Shown here piece by piece: positions 7,476-16,080 of a DNA stretch of 30,738 bases. A program made the translations under genes and the position numbers. Within the stretch, counting starts at the first letter, position 1, and each line of letters starts with the position of its first letter. Origin of the DNA: JBDTVS01 sp040007095 (GTDB lineage: Bacteria > Acidobacteriota > Vicinamibacteria > Vicinamibacterales > CAVVIG01); contig JBDTVS010000140.1 in NCBI GenBank assembly GCA_040007095.1, positions 1-30,738 of the forward strand, written 5' to 3'. The notes under the pieces are model-generated. The model searched no databases, was not told the DNA's origin, and saw nothing but the letters and a program-made list of their open reading frames with translations.

Positions 7476-9545
7476 ATGAAGACAGCCGCACTGCGAACGC
7501 TCTCACTCATGCTCGTATTCACGGTCGTGGCTGGGGTTGGCCTCTGGCGTCGCGTCCTGACCGCTGCCCCGGCCGGCGGCGCGGTCACGGCAGGCGAGTT
7601 CCTCGTCGATCCGCCGACGCTGATCAACCTCGGCTTCGAGTGGTTCATCCAGGGCGACGACAACCGGAACGCGTCGGTCGACGTGTCGTATCGGAAGCAG
7701 GGCACAGCCGACTGGAAACAGGCGCTGCCGCTGCTGCGGCTTCAGGGCGAGCGCATCAAGCAGGGCGAGCAACTCGACGTCATCTCGCCGAACATGTTCG
7801 CCGGCAGCATTCTCGATCTTCAACCGAATACGGCCTACGAAACGCGGTTCGTGCTTCGCGATCCCGACGGCGTGAGCGGGCAGGCCACCAAGACCATCAC
7901 GGTGAGGACGCGGCCCGAACCGATGCCGGCGGCGGGCGGCCAGGTCTACCACGTGTATCCGCCAGGCTATAAAGGCACAAAGAACGAGCCGTCGTTCGAA
8001 GGCCTGATGTGCGCGTACAACCTCACCTGCGCCGGCACCGACTGGGCCACGGCAGGCCGTCCGCGCGTGAAGGCCGGCGACACCATTTTCGTGCATGCCG
8101 GCGTCTACAAATACAATCGCTACGAATATACGAACGACCCTGCCGTGAATCGCACGACACCGCTCGACGGGACGTACTACCTGCTGGCGAAGGGCACGGC
8201 CGAGAAGCCGATCGTCATCAAAGGCGCCGGCGACGGGCCGGCGATTTTCGACGGCGCCGGCAACTTCGCGCTGTTCGACGTCCGTGCCGCAGATTACACC
8301 TACCTGGAGGGACTGACGTTCCGGAACACCGACTACGCGATTCTCGCCGGCACGCAGTTCCTGGCCGGCGCCAAAGGCATCACGGTGAAACGCTGCCGGT
8401 TCGAGGACATCGGCGCCGGCGTGTTCACGAACTACGCCGGATCGAGCAACTTCTACATCGCCGACAACTACTTCATCGGGCGGCACGATCCCAACCACGT
8501 CATCGGCTGGGCGGGCGAGTTCTGGAGGAAGTTCGACGGCAAGGACGGACAGAAATTCCCGCCGGTGATGGGATCGTACATCGCGGTCAAGGTGTACGGT
8601 CCCGGACACGTCATCGCGTACAACTACGTCGCGAACTTCCACGACGGCATCGATACGGAGACATACGGAAATCCGGACGGCTCGGCGGCGGTCGGCGGCG
8701 CGAAGTATCCAACCCGCGAATATTTCGACAAGCGCACGGTCTCGATCGACTTCTACAACAACTACATGACCAACTTCCACGACAACCCGTTTGAAGTGGA
8801 CGGCAGCATGCACAACGTGCGGGTGATGCGGAACATGATGATCAACTCCGCGTCGCATGCGTTCTGCAACCAGCCGGCGATCGGCGGGCCGGTGTACTGG
8901 ATCCGGAACATCGCGTATCACCTGCCGGGTGGGTCGACGAGGCTGACGGGCGGCTCGGCGGGCGCGGTCTTCTACAACAACACGGTGCTGTCGGAGACGC
9001 AGGCGCAGGGCGCGTCGAACGTCCACTGGGCGAACAACCTGTTTCTCGGTGAAAACTCGACGCCCGCGATTTTCGCGATGAACACCTACACGAACTACAC
9101 GTCGTCAGATTACAACGGCTTCAGGCCGAACCCCGGCGCGCCGTATTCGTTCGCCTGGAACTCGCCGCCGTGGGCGACGGCGGCCGACTATGGTCCGTTG
9201 CTGCGTGGACGCGGCGCGGGCCCCGCGCCCGCGCCGTCGTCGCTCGAGACGCGTCAGTACAACACGCTCGAGGAGTACAGCCGTGCCACGCATCAGGATC
9301 AGCACAGCGTCCTGGTCGACTACGACGTGTTCATGAACGTTCCGAGGCTCGACGCGCAGGACGTCGCGACGGTCCAGAAGGTCTACCAGGCGGAATCGTT
9401 CGACTTCAGACTGAAGCCTGGATCGGCCGCCGTTGATCGCGGCAAGACGTTGCCGAACGTGACGGATGGATTCGCCGGCGCGGCCTCCGACCTCGGTGCG
9501 ATCGAACTGGGTCAGACCGCGCCGCATTACGGGCCGCGCGACTGA
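7476..9545 (+). CDS. Secreted right-handed beta-helix protein with N-terminal FN3-like domain (possible polysaccharide-active enzyme)
   Basis: A 689-residue exported protein; the ATG at 7476 follows GAGGA at 7461-7465, and the first ~30 residues form a signal peptide. Residues ~38-145 look like a fibronectin type III or similar Ig-like fold (VDVSYRKQGTADWKQ, then LDLQPNTAYETRFVLRDPDG). The rest has the pattern of a right-handed parallel beta-helix: repeated short strands with Asn/Gly turns (TYLEGLTFRNTDYAIL, ITVKRCRFEDIG, FYIADNYFIG, HVIAYNYVANFHDG, VRVMRNMMINS), ending near DLGAIELG, a common closing motif of such proteins. The fold is shared by pectate lyases, alginate lyases and related enzymes as well as non-catalytic proteins. 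I could not assign catalytic residues, so the activity stays open. It follows the TonB receptor but is separated from it by two hairpins. Confidence 0.8.
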   Translation: MKTAALRTLSLMLVFTVVAGVGLWRRVLTAAPAGGAVTAGEFLVDPPTLINLGFEWFIQGDDNRNASVDVSYRKQGTADWKQALPLLRLQGERIKQGEQLDVISPNMFAGSILDLQPNTAYETRFVLRDPDGVSGQATKTITVRTRPEPMPAAGGQVYHVYPPGYKGTKNEPSFEGLMCAYNLTCAGTDWATAGRPRVKAGDTIFVHAGVYKYNRYEYTNDPAVNRTTPLDGTYYLLAKGTAEKPIVIKGAGDGPAIFDGAGNFALFDVRAADYTYLEGLTFRNTDYAILAGTQFLAGAKGITVKRCRFEDIGAGVFTNYAGSSNFYIADNYFIGRHDPNHVIGWAGEFWRKFDGKDGQKFPPVMGSYIAVKVYGPGHVIAYNYVANFHDGIDTETYGNPDGSAAVGGAKYPTREYFDKRTVSIDFYNNYMTNFHDNPFEVDGSMHNVRVMRNMMINSASHAFCNQPAIGGPVYWIRNIAYHLPGGSTRLTGGSAGAVFYNNTVLSETQAQGASNVHWANNLFLGENSTPAIFAMNTYTNYTSSDYNGFRPNPGAPYSFAWNSPPWATAADYGPLLRGRGAGPAPAPSSLETRQYNTLEEYSRATHQDQHSVLVDYDVFMNVPRLDAQDVATVQKVYQAESFDFRLKPGSAAVDRGKTLPNVTDGFAGAASDLGAIELGQTAPHYGPRD

Positions 9546-9992
9546 CGGCCAGCGAGAGGAGATGGCGATAAGGGAGGAAAGCTTGAACCACTGCGCCTTG
9601 AACGGCGTGAGGACTCCCACGACTACCGCGATCGACGAGGCAATGACTACAGGTCTCCATGTTCGGCCCACCCAAGCCCCCCTGTGACGATCACTTGCAC
9701 GTGACATTGCGTGCGTCGTCGGTGCGGCCGGTGCGCTGGTAGGTCGCGATCTCCTGATCAGGGCGTGACCTGGACGTAGACGAACCAACGTTAAGTCCGG
9801 TGAAACAACGCACGGCCCTGCGCTTCGCGTGCATCGACAGATGCGATGAGAAGTATCGACGTGCCTGATAGTTGGGGATGTTTAGTTGCGCTGAACGATT
9901 TCGCGTAAGCTTTGGCCTGGGTTCTCATTTCCGATCGAGTTTCGTTCGCATGAACGGGTCGATCGCAACGGCCTCGGCATAGGAGAAGTGCG
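9546..9992. other. Long intergenic region upstream of the MBL-fold gene
   Basis: This 447-nt gap has no convincing gene on either strand. A minus-strand frame near 9570-9680 encodes one hydrophobic stretch (VVIASSIAVVVGVL), but it runs into the antisense of the beta-helix gene and has no ribosome-binding site I can defend. A 10-bp palindrome, cctgatcagg, lies at 9753-9762. The sequence from about 9850 to 9990 is less GC-rich than the genes and probably contains the promoter of the downstream MBL-LysR-amidohydrolase set. Confidence 0.4.
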
Positions 9993-11618
9993 ATGTACAA
10001 CAGACTCGCCGTGTTCACACTGGCAGTGGCGACCTGTGGGGCGCTCGTCATTCGGCTCGCAGGCCAGGGAGGCAGTTCAGAACTGCAGCTCGTGACCCGG
10101 AGCGCGGATGCACTCGGCGGGCGCGACCGGGTGATGGCGCTCAAGACATTGCAGATCGTCGGCTACGGCGAGTTGGCGTATTTCGACGGCGGCGGCAACA
10201 TTACCGGCGACCCGGCGGCGCCTCAGAAGTGGCAGAAGGCGCTCGAATACAGGCGCACCATTGATCTCGAGCACGGGCGCACGCGCGTGCAGCAACGCGT
10301 GAAAATGGATTTTGTCTTTGCGTCGACCGTCGGGCAGCTTGGGCTCAATCGAACCAACGAAACACTCGATGGCGATGTCGCCTACAACATCGGTGGCGGA
10401 TTCCTGGCCAGTCCGCAGACGGGAACGGCTCAGCCACAGCCTGCAGGGACTGCGGCCGCACGGCAGCGACGAGTCGAACTCCTCGCCCACCCGATCACCG
10501 TCGTCCGGGCCGCGCTCGACCCCACGACCAAACTGTCGAATCTGCGGAAGCAAGGCAACCTCCAACTGGTCGACGTGACGGTGCGTCAGGGCGATACGCT
10601 GACCCTCGCGGTGAACGCGACCTCGAATCTACCGGAGTGGGTGAGTTATGTCGGACCGCACGTCAACCTCGGAGACGTGACATATCGAACCAATTTCGTC
10701 GGCTACGTGCCTGAAAAGGGCATTCAGCTGCCAACTGCCTACGCGACGACCATCGATTGGCGCAATGTCGTGCACAGCAAACTCGACGTCGACCGCAACA
10801 TCGTCGACGAGCCGATTGACGATCTGAGTGCGCCGGCGGCGGTCCGATCGGCGTCGCCACAGGGCCCGCAAGGCGGAGGCGGGGCCAACCTGCAGCCGAT
10901 CAAGGTCGCCGATCACGTCTGGTTCATGAATGGCAACGCCTTTTTCGAATTCGATGACCACCTCACCATGTTCGAGGCGAACCGGCAGGATGCCGCGCTT
11001 CAGGCGATTCTCAAGGTGGTCAACGCGCTCGTCCCGGGCAAGCGTGTGACGCAGGTGATTCAGTCACACCATCACTTCGATCACACGGTCGGACTTCGGG
11101 CGGCCGTGGCTGAAGGGTTGACGATCATTGCGCATCGTGGCAACGAAGGCATCTTCCGCGAAATGGTCGCGCGTCCCGCCAAGCTGTTTCCGGACGCGCT
11201 GGGGAGGAATCCGAAACCGCTGAAGTTCATTCCGGTGGACGATCATCTCAAGCTCAAAGACTCCACCAACGAAATCGATATCTACCATCTCATTGGCAAC
11301 TATCACATGGCTGATGGCGTGATCATCCACGTGCCGGCGTCGAGAGTGCTGGCCGAGGGGGACCTCACCACCCAGAACTGGGACTACAACTGGTGGGGCG
11401 ACAGCGTGATGAACAACATCGACTACCGCAAGATCAAGGTCGACACGCATCTGGCCGTCCATGGTCAGAAGCCGCTCCCGCTCGCGGAAGTCGTCTCGGC
11501 GATCGAACGGCAGGTCCGCAATACGCAGGCCTTCTGCCGCCGGGCCGCCGAGGCTCAGTTCTTCCAGTTGGGCTGCCCGATCCAGTACAACCGTCCGTTG
11601 CCGCCGGTGTCGAACTGA
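9993..11618 (+). CDS. Exported metallo-beta-lactamase-fold hydrolase with a large N-terminal domain
   Basis: A 541-residue protein; the ATG at 9993 has AGGAG at 9981-9985 and opens a signal peptide. The C-terminal ~245 residues are a metallo-beta-lactamase fold with the zinc-binding signature HxHxDH (His359, His361, Asp363, His364 in SHHHFDH), a further His438 in NYHMADG, Asp457 in LAEGDL and His490 in AVHGQ. The N-terminal ~300 residues are beta-rich and resemble the variable domain preceding MBL modules in exported acidobacterial proteins. They contain low-complexity joints near residues 145-160 (QPQPAGTAAA) and 287-300 (SPQGPQGGGG). Members of this superfamily are hydrolases acting on lactones, esters, beta-lactams and other substrates; the specific one is not predictable here. 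The next gene downstream is a LysR regulator on the same strand. Confidence 0.85.
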   Translation: MYNRLAVFTLAVATCGALVIRLAGQGGSSELQLVTRSADALGGRDRVMALKTLQIVGYGELAYFDGGGNITGDPAAPQKWQKALEYRRTIDLEHGRTRVQQRVKMDFVFASTVGQLGLNRTNETLDGDVAYNIGGGFLASPQTGTAQPQPAGTAAARQRRVELLAHPITVVRAALDPTTKLSNLRKQGNLQLVDVTVRQGDTLTLAVNATSNLPEWVSYVGPHVNLGDVTYRTNFVGYVPEKGIQLPTAYATTIDWRNVVHSKLDVDRNIVDEPIDDLSAPAAVRSASPQGPQGGGGANLQPIKVADHVWFMNGNAFFEFDDHLTMFEANRQDAALQAILKVVNALVPGKRVTQVIQSHHHFDHTVGLRAAVAEGLTIIAHRGNEGIFREMVARPAKLFPDALGRNPKPLKFIPVDDHLKLKDSTNEIDIYHLIGNYHMADGVIIHVPASRVLAEGDLTTQNWDYNWWGDSVMNNIDYRKIKVDTHLAVHGQKPLPLAEVVSAIERQVRNTQAFCRRAAEAQFFQLGCPIQYNRPLPPVSN

Positions 11619-11675
11619 CCTGAATTGGACTGTTCGGACATTACGACGGCCGCTCGCTGGCGCCTGAACCATCGG

Positions 11676-11681
11676 TATAAT
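11676..11681 (+). promoter_or_regulatory. Exact TATAAT -10 box before the LysR gene
   Basis: A consensus TATAAT sits 24 nt upstream of the regulator's start codon, placing transcription start near 11688 and leaving about 17 nt of leader with the AAGGAG site inside it. No good -35 hexamer is present at 17 nt (ctcgct at 11653-11658), which would suit an activator-dependent or autoregulated promoter. Confidence 0.45.
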
Positions 11682-11704
11682 CGATGCGCGAAGGAGCCGG
11701 GCCG

Positions 11705-12709
11705 ATGCATTTGTTCCGCTTCGATTTGAACCTGCTCGTGACTCTCGACGCGCTGCTGACGGAGAAGAACGTGACCCGCGCTGGCTTGCGGATGAACCTG
11801 AGTCAGTCGGCGATGAGCGGCGGACTTGCCCGGCTCCGCGAATTCTTTCAGGACCAGCTGCTCGTGCCGATGGGACGGCAGATGGTGCTCACACCATTGG
11901 CGCAGGATCTGGTGCAACCGGTACGCGACGTGTTGCTACAGGTGCAGCAGACGATCGTCACCAAACCGCGTTTCGAGGCGGCAACGTCGGCGCGGCATTT
12001 TTCAATCGCCGTGTCGGACTATGTGACGAGTGTGCTGATGGTGGAGGTCTTACGGGAGGTCCAGTGCCAATCCCCGTCGATCACGTTCGAGCTCCGGCCC
12101 GTAGGCAGGCGCGCCACTGAAGATCTCGAATCGGGTGCGCTCGATTTTTTGATCGCGCCGGAGTTGTACGCCTCTCTCGTCCACCCGAAGGAAACGTTGT
12201 TCGCAGACACGCACATGTGCGTCGCGTGGAGCAAGAACCGGGCGATCGGCACCACCATCTCCGTTGAACAGTATTTGACGCTTGGCCATGTCATCGTCCA
12301 TGTCGGCGAGCTCGGCTCGGCCAATTACGATGAGCGGATGCTGCGCGCGGTGAACTGCAGACGAAACGTCGAGGTCGTGACGGCGAGCTTCGACCTGGCG
12401 CCGCAACTCGTCATCGGCACCGAACGCATCGCGACCGTTCCGGCCAGGCTGGCTCGCAAATATGCCGAACTCTTGCCCATCAAGCTGCTGCGAGTGCCTG
12501 TCGATATCCCGCCGATCGTCGAAGTGTTGCAGTGGCACCGGGCGCACGAACGCGATCCAGCGCACCTGTGGCTTCGCAGCCAGCTCAAGGCGGGCGTGGT
12601 TCAGCTCGAACGTGCGGTCGAGGCCTCGGCGTCATCCGCAACCATACGTTCGGGCAACCACCGCCGACCCTCACGCGCAACTCTGCCCGCCGTCGGTACG
12701 GGTTTGTGA
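11705..12709 (+). CDS. LysR-family transcriptional regulator
   Basis: A 334-residue regulator. The ATG at 11705 is chosen because AAGGAG lies at 11691-11696; an earlier in-frame ATG at 11684 would sit upstream of that site. Residues 1-60 carry the winged helix-turn-helix (FDLNLLVTLDALLTEKNVTRAG, then NLSQSAMSGGLARLREFF, then LVPMGRQMVLTPLA), with FRFDLNLL typical of the NodD/NahR-like branch. The remainder is a periplasmic-binding-like effector domain (SFDLAPQLVIGTERIATVPARLA is the usual cleft segment). The C-terminus has an unusual ~40-residue Ala/Ser/Arg-rich tail. It sits 86 nt after an MBL-fold gene and 41 nt before an amidohydrolase gene, all on one strand, so it probably controls one or both and may regulate itself. 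The inducer is unknown. Confidence 0.92.
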   Translation: MHLFRFDLNLLVTLDALLTEKNVTRAGLRMNLSQSAMSGGLARLREFFQDQLLVPMGRQMVLTPLAQDLVQPVRDVLLQVQQTIVTKPRFEAATSARHFSIAVSDYVTSVLMVEVLREVQCQSPSITFELRPVGRRATEDLESGALDFLIAPELYASLVHPKETLFADTHMCVAWSKNRAIGTTISVEQYLTLGHVIVHVGELGSANYDERMLRAVNCRRNVEVVTASFDLAPQLVIGTERIATVPARLARKYAELLPIKLLRVPVDIPPIVEVLQWHRAHERDPAHLWLRSQLKAGVVQLERAVEASASSATIRSGNHRRPSRATLPAVGTGL

Positions 12710-12750
12710 CCGTCAGGAGATTCACTGTCTCTCGCGGGAGGAGTAATCCG

Positions 12751-14160
12751 ATGAGAAAGACGTGTCTGATCTTCGCGCTTTCCCTTGCGGCGGCCGGCAG
12801 CGTGAGGGGACGGGAGGCTCAACAACGGCCGAATGCACCAACTGCGCAAGCCGGTCCCACGGCCCTGGTCGGTGGGACGCTGATTGACGGAGTTGGTGGA
12901 CCCCCGATCCGCAACAGCGTCGTACTGATCCGCGGCGATCGGATCGAGAAGATCGGAGTAGTCGGATCGCTCGCCGTGCCGAGCGGGTACGAACAGATTT
13001 CGACCGATGGGATGACCGTCCTGCCCGGTCTGTGGGATCTGCACGTGCACTTGCTCTATGGTGGCCACCCCAACGCCCGGTACTGGTTCGAGACCTATGC
13101 CTCGCAATTCGAGCGGGTGACGATTCCGGCCTCGGCTGAACAGATGTTGATGGCCGGCGTCACCAGCGTGCGCGATCTAGGCGCACCCAAGGAAATTCTG
13201 TCGGTCAAAAAGCGGATCGAGAACGGCGAGATTCCGGGCCCGACGTTGTACGTGGCGGGACCGGTTCTCGTGAAAGGAGGCGCCCCCTCGGTCCACCTCC
13301 AGAGTGTCGCCGGGCCGGACGATGCTCGCACCAAGACGAGGCAGCTCATCGACGCAGGAGTCGATTGGATCAAACTCATCAACGCGGAGCAGTGGACTCC
13401 CGAAGAGCTGAAGGCGGTCGTGACCGAAGCGCACCTCCGAGGTCGCAGAGTCGCTGCCCACGCCTTCACGGACTCGGAAGTACGGCTGGGTCTCGCGGCT
13501 GGCGTCGACGACTTTCAGCACCTTCGCACGCAAACACCCGAGTATCCCGCCGACATTGCCGCGAGCATCCGTGAGCGCGTGCGAACCGGTCCCCCGCTGT
13601 ACTGGACCATTACGGCCGGCGGCAACGGACAGTTGAATGCGGCGTACCTCGCATCTAATCCGGAATTCCTCGACGATCCGGCAAACTTCATCGGTCTGCC
13701 GAAGGCCATCGCCGACGATGTTCGCCGGGGCATTGCGGGCAGAATCAGCGACGTCGCACGGGGAACGACGCCTGGCGGCGGAGCAGCGGCCGGCCGGGGG
13801 CGCGGGGGCCAGACGCAGGAGGACATCAACGCGTTCGTCAAGCGCAAAGTGGCGCAGATCCGCCAACTTGGAGTGGAGATCGTGTTTGGGACCGACATCG
13901 GCAGCTGGGGTGAGGTCACGGGACAGGCGACCTGGATGGAAGCGGACCTCTGGGTACGCGAGCTTGGCATGGACCCCATGTCCGTACTCCGCAAGATGAC
14001 GCTCGACGCGGCACGGGTGATGGGCGCCGATCACGATTCGGGATCGGTCACCGAGGGAAAGTACGCCGATGTCATTGCCGTACGAGGTGACCCTCTGCGT
14101 CATATCGACGTACTGCGGGATCCAAAGCTCGTGATCAAGCATGGGCGCCGCTACAAGTAG
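12751..14160 (+). CDS. Exported amidohydrolase (imidazolonepropionase-like subfamily)
   Basis: A 469-residue metal-dependent hydrolase. The ATG at 12751 has GGGAGGAG at 12736-12743 and starts a short signal peptide; the reading frame is open further upstream, but only inside the LysR gene. Metal and catalytic ligands of the amidohydrolase superfamily can be followed: HxH (His98, His100 in DLHVHL), Lys208 in DWIKLIN (likely the carboxylated lysine), His237 in AAHAFTD, His257 in DDFQHL and Asp382 in FGTDIG. TALVGGTLIDGVGGPPI and the closing GKYADVIAVRGDPL are the usual beta-sandwich ends. A Gly/Arg/Ala-rich insertion lies between His257 and Asp382. Exported relatives hydrolyse dipeptides, cyclic amides or carbamates; the substrate here is unknown. 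It probably shares a transcript with the LysR gene. Confidence 0.9.
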   Translation: MRKTCLIFALSLAAAGSVRGREAQQRPNAPTAQAGPTALVGGTLIDGVGGPPIRNSVVLIRGDRIEKIGVVGSLAVPSGYEQISTDGMTVLPGLWDLHVHLLYGGHPNARYWFETYASQFERVTIPASAEQMLMAGVTSVRDLGAPKEILSVKKRIENGEIPGPTLYVAGPVLVKGGAPSVHLQSVAGPDDARTKTRQLIDAGVDWIKLINAEQWTPEELKAVVTEAHLRGRRVAAHAFTDSEVRLGLAAGVDDFQHLRTQTPEYPADIAASIRERVRTGPPLYWTITAGGNGQLNAAYLASNPEFLDDPANFIGLPKAIADDVRRGIAGRISDVARGTTPGGGAAAGRGRGGQTQEDINAFVKRKVAQIRQLGVEIVFGTDIGSWGEVTGQATWMEADLWVRELGMDPMSVLRKMTLDAARVMGADHDSGSVTEGKYADVIAVRGDPLRHIDVLRDPKLVIKHGRRYK

Positions 14161-14258
14161 CGACGGCAAGGGAACATGGTGGCAGGGGGCCGTCTCGTCG
14201 CTGAGACTACGGAACCAGGCAGGCGTGATGTCGTTCGGAGGCTGGCGGCCGCGCGAGT

Positions 14259-16028
14259 TCAGGGCGTCCCGCAGCGATACGATGACGCCGACCCTTCCGG
14301 CCCGCTGACATACTTCGGATAGGTTGGATAAGAACACAGCGGCAGGCTCTTCTCTCCCGCCGACACCGTGATCGACATGCCGGGCGCCATGCCGCGTTCG
14401 ACCCAGTCGAACAGCAGCGCGAGCCGATCCCAGGTGTTGGGCACCGGCGTGACCGCGGGTGTTCTGCCGTCGCCGCTCGTGCCGTAGTTCGTGCCGGTGA
14501 GACCATGGCCCGTCTGCGGCATGACGAAGAACCGGGCGAAGCGATCGACCTGCGCCCGACCCATCCTGTCGATGACCGCCTGGTAGTAGTCGAGCTGCGA
14601 ACCCGGTGACGCCAGCGTGTCGTTCGTGCCGATGGCGACAATCAGCTTTCCGCCGCGCCGCGCGAAGGCGCCGAGATCGGGATTCGTCGAGTCGAGGATC
14701 GCCGACAACGCGCGCCGCCGCTCGTTGAGCGGGCCGCCCTCGACGTAGTCGAGCGGGTTGGCTGTGACGTCCTTCATCAGGAAGCCCGTCACCCCGAGGA
14801 CGCCGAGGTGCGCGTGCATCGGCGCCTCGGCCGCGGCGCCTTCCTGTCCTCTGAAGCGTGCCGGCAGAATCAGTCCGCTGCCCGACGGATCGGTGTTGGG
14901 CGTCCACATGCCGAACTCGCGGACGCCGTTCGCGAGCGGCGTCGCGAACTTGTAGTGCGAGTAGACGAGCTCGAGCGTCGAGATCTGCCCGTCGGTGAGG
15001 CACGCGCTCGCGCTCGTGTCCGCCGGGTTCGGGTCGACGTTGCCCGGGCAGCGCCTGGCCGTCCACGGATGCCGGTTGGCCGCACCCCGGCTGACATCGA
15101 AGATGGCGCGGCACGCCATGTAGTTGTTGTTGATGCCGTCCGTCAGGCCGTCGAGCGCATCGCACTGGCGGATGAACTCGCCGCGAATCGCGTTGATCTT
15201 CGCCGGCGTCACCCAGTTCGCCTCGGGCTTCTCGTGAATGCGGATGAGCTCAGGGGCCAGCATGAGCGTCGAGAAGTTCACGATCGGCACGTTGGCCGCG
15301 ACGCCGTCGTAGTCGGCCGGATAGCGCTGCGCCACGGTCAGGCCTTCGCGCCCGCCCTGCGACGTGCCGATGTAGTAGTTGAAGCGCGGCCGCTCGCCGT
15401 AGATGCGCGTGATCAGCACCATCGCGGCGTCGTGCGTCTTCTTCATCTGCGCGTAGCCGAAGTTCCTGATCGCTTCCTCGTTGAGAGCCCAATCCTGGTC
15501 GGGCGGCGCCGGAGGCGGGCCGCCGCGTCGTGGACCAAAGGGCGGCAGCTGATGGCCCGAGTCGCTGCCGTAGGTCGCGACGCCGCGCTGCAGCAGCGAC
15601 GGTCCGGCCGCGCCGAACTCCGCACCGGTCAGGTTCGGGATGATGCCGTTGATCCCGCCGCCGCCAAGTTGAGCGGCTCGGCGATTCCACGACGCCGGCA
15701 GGATCACGCGGAAGTTGATCGGCCGCGCCGTGGAGGCGGTATCCACCGGCGCGAACACGCCGTCGACGCGGCAGTGCGACGGCATCGCGTCGGCGGCCGC
15801 GACCCACGCGGCCTGCACCGTGACGCTTCGCACCGGCTCGCCGATCTGCTTCGGTGCGATCGACGCGACCAGCGAGGGCGCCGTGCAGTCCGCCTCGGTC
15901 ACCATGCGGTTCGCGCTCGTGGCCGGCGCGACTGCTTGCGGCGCGCCCGTGATCACGGCCGGAAGACCGGCGGCCGCCACACACGCCCACGCCAGCACCT
16001 GCGTCGCCGATTTCCTTGGAACTCTCAT
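14259..16028 (-). CDS. Tannase/feruloyl-esterase-family protein lacking the active-site cysteine pair
   Basis: A 589-residue exported alpha/beta hydrolase. ATG at 16028 is preferred to an upstream GTG at 16043 because a GAGGGGG ribosome-binding sequence sits between them and the signal peptide begins there. Family features are clear: Ser223 in IGTSQGGREG, Asp470 in GTNDTLASP, His508 in TGHGLTG, and the calcium-loop pattern DALDGLTDGINNN in the lid. Unlike the tannase at the window start, the residues next to the catalytic Ser and His are Thr222 and Gly509, so the disulfide tying the triad together in the classical CS-D-HC enzymes cannot form. It is the last gene of a minus-strand run (esterase, SGNH hydrolase, ceramidase-like) and converges on the amidohydrolase gene. 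It is probably a periplasmic esterase; a true tannase activity is uncertain. Confidence 0.85.
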   Translation of the reverse strand: MRVPRKSATQVLAWACVAAAGLPAVITGAPQAVAPATSANRMVTEADCTAPSLVASIAPKQIGEPVRSVTVQAAWVAAADAMPSHCRVDGVFAPVDTASTARPINFRVILPASWNRRAAQLGGGGINGIIPNLTGAEFGAAGPSLLQRGVATYGSDSGHQLPPFGPRRGGPPPAPPDQDWALNEEAIRNFGYAQMKKTHDAAMVLITRIYGERPRFNYYIGTSQGGREGLTVAQRYPADYDGVAANVPIVNFSTLMLAPELIRIHEKPEANWVTPAKINAIRGEFIRQCDALDGLTDGINNNYMACRAIFDVSRGAANRHPWTARRCPGNVDPNPADTSASACLTDGQISTLELVYSHYKFATPLANGVREFGMWTPNTDPSGSGLILPARFRGQEGAAAEAPMHAHLGVLGVTGFLMKDVTANPLDYVEGGPLNERRRALSAILDSTNPDLGAFARRGGKLIVAIGTNDTLASPGSQLDYYQAVIDRMGRAQVDRFARFFVMPQTGHGLTGTNYGTSGDGRTPAVTPVPNTWDRLALLFDWVERGMAPGMSITVSAGEKSLPLCSYPTYPKYVSGPEGSASSYRCGTP

Positions 16029-16035
16029 GCTAGAC

Positions 16036-16080
16036 CCCCTCACCGCACATCCCCTTACCGCACATCCCCTTACCGCACAT
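16036..16080 (-). repeat. Three tandem copies of a 15-bp unit at a gene junction
   Basis: On the + strand the unit ccccttaccgcacat occurs at 16051-16065 and 16066-16080, with one mismatch at 16036-16050. Read on the minus strand, the first copy contains the last codons and TAA stop of the ceramidase-like gene. The last copy has the single change, which turns TAAGGGG into TGAGGGG and supplies the ribosome-binding sequence of the tannase-family gene. The repeat therefore fills nearly the whole 41-nt junction. Confidence 0.85.

Noticed and set aside
9406..9788. Minus-strand ORFs with a hydrophobic stretch downstream of the beta-helix gene
   Set aside because: Most of their length is antisense to the beta-helix gene; composition is Arg/Ser-rich outside the hydrophobic part and no ribosome-binding site is seen.
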